Assembly (NCBI GenBank): GCA_001314705.1
Contig: LJSU01000009.1
Location: 276,968-340,967, forward strand
DNA from: Rhodobacteraceae bacterium HLUCCO07
Lineage (GTDB): Bacteria; Pseudomonadota; Alphaproteobacteria; Rhodobacterales; Rhodobacteraceae
DNA length: 64,000 nucleotides
Reading direction: 5' to 3'
Positions 58,015-64,000 of this stretch are shown here, piece by piece; positions within the stretch are counted from its first letter, which is position 1; every line of letters begins with the position of its first letter. The translations under genes and the position numbers were made by a program. A model generated the notes under the pieces. That model had not been told where the DNA came from, ran no database searches, and saw nothing but the letters and a program-made list of their open reading frames with translations.

Positions 58015-59349
58015 TTATTCGTCGTCCAGCGCCTCGACGGCCTTTTGCAGCTCGTCCTTGGTGACTTCTTTCTCGTTTACCGTGGCCAGCTCGAATGCAT
58101 AGTCGACAACCTTGTCCTCGAAGATCGGCGCGCGCAGTTGCTGCTGCATCTGCTGGTTCTGCTGGATGAACTCGAAGAACTGGCGCTCCTGACCCGGGTA
58201 TTGCCGCGCCTGGTTCATGATTGCCTGGGTCATCTCGGCATCGGTCACCTCAACCTCGGCCTTCTGACCGAGCTCGGCCAGCAACAGGCCAAGGCGCACC
58301 CGGCGCTCGGCCAGCTTGGTGTGCTCGTCGGTAGGTTCGATCTCGGGATGATCGTGGCCCTGCACATCCGGGTTTTCCTCGTGCCAGAGCTGATGCGCGA
58401 TCTGCTTGGCCTCGGCCTCGACAAGGCTCGGCGGAAGATCAAAGCTCACGGCCTCGTCCAGCGCATCAAGAAGCGCGCGTTTCATCACCGCGCGGGCGGC
58501 CCCGGCATATTCATCCTCAAGCCGCTTGGCCACGTCGGCCTTGAGCGCCTCCAGGTCCTCGGCGCCGAATTTCTGCGCCAGTTCGTCGTTGATCTCGGCC
58601 TTTTTCGGCGCCTTCACCTCTTTCACGGTGCAGGAGAACACGGCCTCTTTCCCGGCCAGGTGCTCGGCCTGGTAATCCTCGGGAAAGCTCACGGTCACAT
58701 CGGTCTCGTCGCCGGCCTTGACGCCAACCAGTTGCTCCTCGAAGCCGGGGATGAACGACCCCGAGCCCAGGACCAGCGGGTAATCCTCGGCCGATCCGCC
58801 CTCGAAGGCTTCGCCATCGACGCGACCGACAAAGTCGAACACGACCTGGTCGCCGTCCTTGGCCTTGGCGCCCTTCTTGCGCGGCTCGAAATCCTGTGCC
58901 GTCTCGGCGAGGTTCTCCAGCGCCTCGTTCACCTCGTCCTCGCCGGCCTTGACGACCATCTTTTCAAGCTTGATCGCCTTGAGATCGACCTCGGGAATCT
59001 CGGGCAGCGCCTCGTAGGACATCTCGACGGTCACGTCGTCGCCCTCTTTCCAGTTCTCGCCATCGACCATCTCGATCTTGGGCTGAACCGCGGGGCGGTC
59101 GCCGGTCTCCTCGAAATGCTGGCCCATCGCTTCGTCGATCGACTCCTGCATCGCTTCGCCAAGGATCCGCTGACCGAACTGCTTTTTCAGAAGCGCCATC
59201 GGCACCTTGCCCTTGCGAAACCCCTTCATCTCGACTTCGGGCTGGGCTTCGGCGAGTTTCTGGTTGACCTTGTCGTCCAGTTCCTGCGCCGTGAGCATGA
59301 GTTGATAGGCGCGCTTGAGGCCTTCGTTCAGGGTCTCGGTGACTTGCAT
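58015..59349 (-). CDS. tig: Trigger factor
   Basis: Ribosome-bound chaperone with peptidyl-prolyl isomerase domain, 444 residues. The ribosome-binding signature is GFRKGKVP near residue 45. The FKBP-like domain runs about 155-240 ([30 protein letters not shown]), and a long helical C-terminal arm follows. SD GAGGAAG. It is monocistronic, between its terminator and a gene-free region. Confidence 0.96.
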   Translation of the reverse strand: MQVTETLNEGLKRAYQLMLTAQELDDKVNQKLAEAQPEVEMKGFRKGKVPMALLKKQFGQRILGEAMQESIDEAMGQHFEETGDRPAVQPKIEMVDGENWKEGDDVTVEMSYEALPEIPEVDLKAIKLEKMVVKAGEDEVNEALENLAETAQDFEPRKKGAKAKDGDQVVFDFVGRVDGEAFEGGSAEDYPLVLGSGSFIPGFEEQLVGVKAGDETDVTVSFPEDYQAEHLAGKEAVFSCTVKEVKAPKKAEINDELAQKFGAEDLEALKADVAKRLEDEYAGAARAVMKRALLDALDEAVSFDLPPSLVEAEAKQIAHQLWHEENPDVQGHDHPEIEPTDEHTKLAERRVRLGLLLAELGQKAEVEVTDAEMTQAIMNQARQYPGQERQFFEFIQQNQQMQQQLRAPIFEDKVVDYAFELATVNEKEVTKDELQKAVEALDDE

Positions 59350-59867
59350 GTGCTTCCTCGCATGAGCTTAACAGGCCGCCCGTGCGGCAGCCTGACGAAA
59401 TTTGCGCCTTCCTAATGGCGGCATGGGGGGGGATCAACCCTGAATCGCCGCCACCGCCCCGGAAGGGCCGATGCCCTTTCGGAGGGGGACGCGGACGCCG
59501 GGCACCACGCGGAAGCAAAAGGCGCTCGGAACCGCAGCCCTCGATCTTCGGCCGTCCCCGGCCGCCCGTCTTCTCGGCCTGCACCCCGGGGATCGCGCCC
59601 GTGGCATGGGGGCCTGTCCGTTCAGTCATGGCATGTTCGCCCTGAATCGGGATATCACTGACCACAAGCGACGAGACGCAGCGTGGCAGGATCATGAACA
59701 GCGAAGGACATCTTGCTCAGGTTGTGGCATCGCGCGCCCGGGATCATCGGTGGATTTCGGGTGTGACACTCGTGTCGGATTTTCTGAAGCCTGTCTGGAA
59801 ACCGCCGATCCGCACGATCATTCGCGGCACCCTCGGGCCGTTTTGACCCTGCAAGAAGGAGAAATTC
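59350..59867. other. Gene-free region between tig and the DUF4236 gene
   Basis: 518 bases. It must hold the promoters of tig (minus) and of the DUF4236 gene (plus). Frames on both strands are proline/arginine-rich, have no SD and match nothing recognised. A GC-rich hairpin (GCCGC-CCGT-GCGGC) lies just upstream of the tig start. I see no RNA gene or repeat. Confidence 0.5.
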
Positions 59868-60893
59868 ATGAGTTTTCGTTTCTGGCGCCGCATTCGCCTG
59901 GCTCCCGGGGTCACGCTGAACCTGTCGAAATCGACGGCATCCCTCTCGCTGGGTCCGCGGGGCGCGAAATACACGATCAGCCCGCGCGGCAACCGGGCGA
60001 CAGCGGGACTGACAGGGACGGGGCTGTTTTACACCATTCATGACCGCAAGCGTGCCGGGCGCGGTGGCGCCGCGCCTTCGCCAGCAGTCCCAGGGCGCGA
60101 CCGGCTGAAACTCGGTTTCTTCCAGCGGCTGATGAGCCCGGCCGAGGAGCGACGCTTCATCGACGGTATCCGTGCGCTCAATGACGGTGATCAGGACGCG
60201 GCATTGGCGGCGCTTGAAGAGTCGAGCGATCTGCCCGACGCCGCATGGATGGCCGGGATGATCCGCTTGCGCCGCGAGGAGCTTGACCGCGCCAAGGCGC
60301 ATTTCCAGAACGCGCTGGGCCGGATCGACGATCTGGGGGCCCTGTTCGCCAAATACGAGATCGCCGCGCAGGCCAGCCTTCCCATCACCGGCGACATCTT
60401 CGCCCATGTCTTGCCGCGCGAACGTGGCACGCGGCTGGCGCTGGTTGAGATCGCGCAGCTTCAGGGCCGCCATGAGGAAGCAATGGCGCATGTCGAGCGG
60501 CTGCTGGAGATCGACCCGACCGACCCTGTGGTGCTGCTGTCCTTTGCCGAACTGGCGCTCGACACGCCCGATGACAGGGCGCTCATGGACCGGGTGGTGC
60601 GCGCCACGGTGCAGGTGGAGAACGAAACCCCGCTCGACACGGCGATCCTTCTCTACCGTGGAAAGGCCCTGGCGGCACTGGGGCTGCCGGACGCCGCCAT
60701 AGACGTGTTGACGCAGGCCAACCGCCGCCGCAAGGATCGGCCCGCGGCGCTTTTGCACCAGGTACGCTATGACCGGGCGGTGCTCTACCATGACACCGGC
60801 CAGCGCGCCCGCGCGAGGCGCGCGTTCGAACGGATCTATGCCGCGGACCCGGAGTTCGAGGATGTGGCCGAAAGGCTCGGGACGGGCGGATGA
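59868..60893 (+). CDS. DUF4236 and TPR-like protein, function unknown
   Basis: 341 residues. The N-terminal 55 residues are a clear DUF4236 domain (SFRFWRRIRLAPGVTLNLSKS, then SLGPRGAKYTISPRG and GTGLFYT). A helical repeat region (about 90-330) with TPR-like pairs follows, for example ALAALEESSDLPDAAW and HVERLLEIDPTDPVVLL. SD AAGGAGAAA. DUF4236 is often found on phage or envelope proteins, but its role is unknown. It is the last gene before the accessory region. Confidence 0.82.
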   Translation: MSFRFWRRIRLAPGVTLNLSKSTASLSLGPRGAKYTISPRGNRATAGLTGTGLFYTIHDRKRAGRGGAAPSPAVPGRDRLKLGFFQRLMSPAEERRFIDGIRALNDGDQDAALAALEESSDLPDAAWMAGMIRLRREELDRAKAHFQNALGRIDDLGALFAKYEIAAQASLPITGDIFAHVLPRERGTRLALVEIAQLQGRHEEAMAHVERLLEIDPTDPVVLLSFAELALDTPDDRALMDRVVRATVQVENETPLDTAILLYRGKALAALGLPDAAIDVLTQANRRRKDRPAALLHQVRYDRAVLYHDTGQRARARRAFERIYAADPEFEDVAERLGTGG

Positions 60894-61417
60894 GCGGCGC
60901 ACATCGGGCAAGCCTCTGACCCATGACCAAAAAGGACGGCATGAACCGATTGCGCGCGGACACCGCTGTTAGTTGACACTTATTCTTTCAGTGATACCGG
61001 AAGAGGCGGAATGAGGGTGGGCTTTGACGAACTGGCCTATAAAATAAGGGCGTTTGGGGTAGTGAGGGCAGCATGGATGGGCATGGGGCGAAGTTTGCAG
61101 TGAACCTGCAGAATGGCCCGCGTGGCGCGTATTCGGCGCCGGGGCGGGGTTGTGGGTGCCCCTGGGCGATAGAGGGGTAAAGCCCTTTTAAACAAGGCAA
61201 AAACAGGCGTTCAACGCCACGCGGGCAGCCAGATCGAACGCCGTGAACATACATGCTGGCGTGTAAGTTCGGCGCCAGCCATGTAAGAAACCGATAATGG
61301 CCGATAACTCAATGAGTTACCGGAATCGGGATGGCGTCAGTTGGCGTGCCGAACTTACACGGTATTTTCGGGCTACAGGGCCGAACCAATGCAATCCTGA
61401 GCGATACCGATCATCCA
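60894..61417. other. Non-coding border region of the accessory segment
   Basis: 524 bases without a convincing gene; composition changes and short runs such as CTATAAAATAAGG appear. A frame at 60988-61254 (minus) has no SD and no known family. The region ends with the nested inverted repeat at 61261-61360. It may contain the left boundary of a phage-derived element. Confidence 0.5.
61261..61360. repeat. Nested inverted repeats (outer 13 bp, inner 7 bp)
   Basis: Outer arms GTGTAAGTTCGGC (61261-61273) and GCCGAACTTACAC (61348-61360) are perfect and extend by four more pairs after a 2-base bulge. Inside are CCGAT (61291-61295) / ATCGG (61325-61329) and TAACTCA-A-TGAGTTA (61305-61319). A second TGTAAG lies at 61282. 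Such nested symmetry suggests a recombinase or transposase binding site or an element end. Confidence 0.7.
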
Positions 61418-61897
61418 TCATGGCGATATCGGTGGTTCGCTGAGGCGTGCCCTGAGCATTTGCCGAATATCCGGCAGCAAAGTCTCAAGTTCGTCGCCAT
61501 CCTCGGGGTCTTTCATGCGCGAGAGCAGTTCATTGTAGAACCAGACCCCCTCTTTGAAGTGCGTCTCGCCTGGCAGATCGAGGCCGAGCTCGGCATAGAC
61601 CTTGCGGACCTCTTCGCCGCAGATCATGAGCTTGAACTGATCGATCGGGGTGGGTTTGGGCGGCGGGCCATGCGATTCTGTGGTGACGGGATCGCCCTCA
61701 CCGTAGAGAATGTAATCGGCGCGCAGGCCGAAGCGTTCCTGCAAGCGGATCAGGAAATTGCGCGACGGTTCGCTTCGCCCTGCCTCAATATCGCTAATAT
61801 AGCCTTGGCTTACATCCAGCTGAGAGCCGAGAGCGCGTTGTGAAAGCCCTCTCTCTTTTCTCCACTTCGCAAGTCGTTGACCGCATTCTGCGCCCAT
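61418..61897 (-). CDS. XRE-family (phage-type) repressor
   Basis: 159 residues. The helix-turn-helix is RGLSQRALGSQLDVSQGYIS followed by DIEAGRSEPS, at residues about 15-55. The C-terminal part is acidic and helical with no LexA-type peptidase motif, so it is not a self-cleaving repressor. ATG at 61897 is preferred over a TTG at 61918. It is divergent from a set of small plus-strand genes across palindromic operators, the layout of a phage immunity switch. Confidence 0.82.
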   Translation of the reverse strand: MGAECGQRLAKWRKERGLSQRALGSQLDVSQGYISDIEAGRSEPSRNFLIRLQERFGLRADYILYGEGDPVTTESHGPPPKPTPIDQFKLMICGEEVRKVYAELGLDLPGETHFKEGVWFYNELLSRMKDPEDGDELETLLPDIRQMLRARLSEPPISP

Positions 61898-61928
61898 AGT
61901 GCTGAAACCTGTTGACAAGACCGTAAAT

Positions 61929-61975
61929 CACGTTCAAAACTGTGAATGAACGTGAATTGCGGTCAATTTGTGACC
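61929..61975. promoter_or_regulatory. Operator region of the repressor switch
   Basis: CACGTTCA (61929-61936) and TGAACGTG (61947-61954) form a perfect 8-bp inverted repeat with a 10-base spacer; GGTCA-ATTTG-TGACC (61961-61975) is a second. A TTGACA lies at 61912-61917. They fill the gap between the repressor gene and the plus-strand gene at 61993. Confidence 0.7.
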
Positions 61976-61992
61976 GATTAGGAGAAAAGCAT

Positions 61993-62250
61993 ATGACAGA
62001 AAAGGTCAGGACAATCCAGCCGGGGCCGGTCTTTTATGACGTGTTCCTCGGCTATCTGCGGGTGATCGGCACCAACCTCAAGGATTGGTACGCGCCGCAT
62101 GGGGTGACGCCGACCAATGCCAAGAGCGCCGCGACCGGCGGCTGGAACGGGGTCAAGGCCCGCGCCCTGCGTCAGAAGATGATCGAGGAGGTGGGCGAGG
62201 AGACGTTTCTGCGGCTCTACGCCGACCGGATGCGCCGGGAGTTGCAGTGA
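61993..62250 (+). CDS. Small phage-like regulator, first gene opposite the repressor
   Basis: 85 residues; SD AGGAG lies 10 bases upstream of the ATG. The core GTNLKDWYAPHGVTPTNAK, followed by WNGVKARALRQKMIEEVG, looks like a helix-turn-helix with a basic recognition part. Its position matches Cro or Ner proteins of temperate or transposable phages. Family not recognised with certainty. Confidence 0.65.
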   Translation: MTEKVRTIQPGPVFYDVFLGYLRVIGTNLKDWYAPHGVTPTNAKSAATGGWNGVKARALRQKMIEEVGEETFLRLYADRMRRELQ

Positions 62251-62278
62251 TGGGCCTCTTCAGAAAGGCGGTGTCGTA

Positions 62279-62827
62279 ATGGCTTTCGCTTCAAAGCAAG
62301 CTGCCGGATTGGTGCTGTTGGCGGAATGCCTTGCCACGCATGAAGGGGTGACGGTCGACGCGATATCGGCCCGAGCTCTTGGCAAAGGGCACTTCTTCAA
62401 ACGCCTGTCGCACGGCGGAGACTGCAGGACCGCGACCGCAGAGCGTGTTCTCGCGTGGTTCCACCATGTCTGGCCCGAGACTCTGGCCTGGCCTGACGAT
62501 GCGAGCGGCTTCGGTGTCGGGTGCCGCTCTTCAATTGCCGGGTTGCATGGAGTCGATGAGGAGACACTCACCGAAATCGCAAACCTTCCAATCTGGAAGA
62601 ACGGACGGCGGCCACGCTGGTGGTCAGATGTCGCGATCAGGAAGTTTCTGACCGACAGTCACAGGCAAATGTCTCTTATGGAGGCCGAGAAGCGTGGCAC
62701 GGAGATGTTTGGAAATCGGTGCCCGAAGAAGAGCGCGATCCATGACTACTGGCAGCGGCTTGATCAAGCCAGGCGCCTTGGTGCGGTCTCCTCCAATCCC
62801 AATACCAATCCGAAGGAGGCCGCGTGA
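62279..62827 (+). CDS. Phage-like DNA-binding protein of unknown function
   Basis: 182 residues. An N-terminal helical domain (ISARALGKGHFFKRLSHGGD, then TATAERVLAWF) resembles the short non-canonical helix-turn-helix frequent in Rhodobacterales. A second basic module follows (GRRPRWWSDVAIRKFLTDSH and NRCPKKSAIHDYW). It lies 28 bases after the small regulator and ends 15 bases before a convergent gene. Probably an early phage gene; function not known. Confidence 0.6.
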   Translation: MAFASKQAAGLVLLAECLATHEGVTVDAISARALGKGHFFKRLSHGGDCRTATAERVLAWFHHVWPETLAWPDDASGFGVGCRSSIAGLHGVDEETLTEIANLPIWKNGRRPRWWSDVAIRKFLTDSHRQMSLMEAEKRGTEMFGNRCPKKSAIHDYWQRLDQARRLGAVSSNPNTNPKEAA

Positions 62828-62841
62828 TGTCGGGGCGTTCT

Positions 62842-63360
62842 TCAGAAGTCGTCAATCCGGCCAAGCCCAGGGCGGCGTGCCCTGCCGATGCGAAGGCCGG
62901 TTCCATCTTTCAACTGGTCGAGATACCTGGCCCCGCAGCCAAAGCAGACGCGCCAGTTCCGGCCTTCCGGGTCCGGTTGCAGTATCTGTTTCTGCCGCTT
63001 CGCCAGGCAGGCTGGGCATATGCAGTGCGGCGGCTCGCCACTCTCATCACCGTCCTTGAGAACATAGACCTCGGCGCCAAGAGCCGTTGTGCGAAGCGCA
63101 TAGCGCGCCATCTCACTCTCAAAGCGATCCCGCTCCTCAATCTCGCGCTGAAGCGCGAGGAGGCGATCCTGTATCAGCGCCTGATCGCTCTTGGCCTCGA
63201 TGAGCTTGTCGAGAAGCTCCAGCAGGACCGTTTGCGCCTCGGGATCGGGAGATCCCGAACTGCGGAAGATCTTCTTGAGGCGCTCGGTCGCGTCAGCCGC
63301 GCTGGAAAGTGCCCCGGTGCTGGAAGCTGCGAGTTCGATGATGGTGGCGATGTCGATCAT
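62842..63360 (-). CDS. Zinc-ribbon protein of unknown function
   Basis: 172 residues. The N-terminus (MIDIATIIELAASSTGALSSAADATERLKKI) and a coiled coil (about 50-95) are followed by a treble-clef-like zinc ribbon: CICPACLAKRQ, then about 20 residues, then CFGCGARY. It is the only gene in this segment facing the repressor direction, a common place for cargo (morons) in prophages. Function unknown. Confidence 0.65.
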   Translation of the reverse strand: MIDIATIIELAASSTGALSSAADATERLKKIFRSSGSPDPEAQTVLLELLDKLIEAKSDQALIQDRLLALQREIEERDRFESEMARYALRTTALGAEVYVLKDGDESGEPPHCICPACLAKRQKQILQPDPEGRNWRVCFGCGARYLDQLKDGTGLRIGRARRPGLGRIDDF

Positions 63361-63443
63361 GTCAAAGCCCCTGATGATGCCTGCCAAAAGACTAGCGTTG
63401 CCGGCCGCGAATGTCCCGCACAACTAGATAAGGAGACCGAGTA

Positions 63444-63872
63444 ATGGTCAATCTCGCCCGTTTCCGGCGCCGTGTGGCGCTGTTCCATTTGGACCTGGAT
63501 GTGGCGAAAGCCTCAGTCGTTGCGCGCCGCGCCGTGGAGCGGCTTACTCGGGCCGATCGGGTCGCTGCCGAGGCGGATGGCGCAGCGCAAGATCAATCGA
63601 GCGCATCCAGACCATGGGAAGCGTTGCACACCCGAGAACAAGCCCGAGCCTGGCTTGCAGGTGCATCGGAAGAAGAACTTCGTGCGATGGCAGGACACCT
63701 CCTGGGGGATCGTCCCTTGTGCCGTGATCAAGCCGACCTGAAACAGCGGATATTGCTTGCCGCAAACGCCAGCGAAGGGCTCTGGCGCCGTCTGATGCGG
63801 GCAATGGCCGAAGAGGCAGGTCCGCGCATGAGATGGCTTCCGCCGGTATCCAGTCAAGGAGATCGAGCATGA
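63444..63872 (+). CDS. Hypothetical phage-like protein
   Basis: 142 residues, SD GGAG nine bases before the ATG. Seen are a basic N-terminus, a middle helical stretch EQARAWLAGASEEELRAMAGHLLGDRP and a C-terminal helical part. No family recognised. The stop overlaps the ATG of the truncated next frame (ATGA), so both belonged to one operon. Confidence 0.55.
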   Translation: MVNLARFRRRVALFHLDLDVAKASVVARRAVERLTRADRVAAEADGAAQDQSSASRPWEALHTREQARAWLAGASEEELRAMAGHLLGDRPLCRDQADLKQRILLAANASEGLWRRLMRAMAEEAGPRMRWLPPVSSQGDRA

Positions 63873-63946
63873 ACGCCTCCCATTCGTCCTCGCCGAAATC
63901 CGGTGTGAATCGGCATGCAAAAGTGACCCACCTGGGTGGGTTATGA
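63869..63946 (+). pseudogene. 5' fragment of a gene cut by an insertion element
   Basis: ATG overlaps the previous stop; after about 17 codons the frame runs into the repeat-bearing sequence at 63915-64000 and stops at 63946. The abrupt end, and the translational coupling to the gene before, suggest that the original gene continued and was interrupted. Confidence 0.5.
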
Positions 63947-64000
63947 TCATCTAAAACTGACCCACCTGCCACGTTAGCATCCGTGCGTCCATGCACGGAG
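63915..64000. mobile_element. Probable end of an insertion sequence (IS21-like guess), cut by window edge
   Basis: A 16-base motif AAAA(G/C)TGACCCACCTG occurs at 63919-63934 and again at 63953-63968, one mismatch, period 34. CCCACC-TG-GGTGGG lies at 63927-63940. Repeated transposase-binding motifs near a TG end are typical of IS21-family termini. No transposase gene is inside the window, so the family is only a guess. Confidence 0.45.

Noticed and set aside
59382..59645. Small frame in the tig upstream region
   Set aside because: Pro/Arg-rich on both strands, no SD and no homologous pattern known to me.
60988..61254. 88-residue frame on the minus strand
   Set aside because: No SD and no recognisable family; composition fits read-through of non-coding GC-rich DNA.
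63513..63996. Long minus-strand frames opposite the gene at 63444-63872
   Set aside because: They are antisense to a frame with a good SD and run into the insertion-sequence end.

Overview
The window (64 kb, G+C-rich, densely coding) looks like chromosome of an alphaproteobacterium of the order Rhodobacterales (Roseobacter/Paracoccus relatives). The evidence is the gene order moeA-lexA-comEC-gltX-gltA, two exact GAAC-N7-GAAC LexA boxes of the alphaproteobacterial type, an F1-ATPase zeta inhibitor (DUF1476) divergent from purC, a single fused indolepyruvate oxidoreductase, an RNase E of the Rhodobacterales type, and a holin/endolysin pair of the kind linked to gene transfer agents. No rRNA, tRNA or CRISPR array was found.

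Region by region. 1-6.7 kb: moeA 3' end, SOS-autoregulated lexA, comEC, gltX, gltA. 6.7-14.6 kb, minus strand: a PaaG-like hydratase, ccmH, ccmF, a 3TM holin, a GH108 endolysin, ccmE, argC, murI and an acyltransferase; the phage-type lysis pair sits inside the cytochrome c maturation run. 14.7-19.4 kb: a large indolepyruvate oxidoreductase divergent from a LysR regulator across a palindrome-rich promoter, then a probable alpha-r8/MmgR-like small RNA. 19.6-23.2 kb: rplM-rpsI, a DMT exporter, speDE. 23.2-25.5 kb: a structured intergenic repeat and an uncharacterised membrane protein with 49-residue tandem repeats. 25.7-33.6 kb: thioesterase/hydratase pair, trmFO, methyltransferase, gluQ, and a three-gene deacylase/M24 peptidase/PLP-lyase group. 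33.8-40.5 kb: purL, bolA-small membrane protein-grxD, a P450 overlapping a membrane hydrolase, ccdA. 40.7-47.1 kb: rne with a long leader and a DctB/DctD-like pair whose regulator lacks GAFTGA. 47.3-51.8 kb: purQ, adh, purS, purC, the zeta inhibitor and a homocysteine methyltransferase. 51.8-60.9 kb: ppk2, two alpha/beta hydrolases, an SOS-boxed radical SAM gene, a corrinoid protein with DUF1638, tig, and a DUF4236/TPR protein.

61-64 kb is accessory: a nested inverted repeat, an XRE repressor with operators, divergent small phage-like genes, a reading frame cut short near its start, and the apparent end of an insertion sequence (IS21-like guess) at the window edge.

Links between genes: PurL, PurQ, PurS and PurC supply purine synthesis (the small PurL needs PurS and PurQ). 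CcmE, CcmF, CcmH and CcdA serve cytochrome c maturation. SpeD and SpeE make spermidine. The homocysteine methyltransferase and the separate corrinoid protein are probably two parts of a split B12-dependent methionine synthase. LexA probably controls itself and the radical SAM gene at 55.1-56.2 kb.
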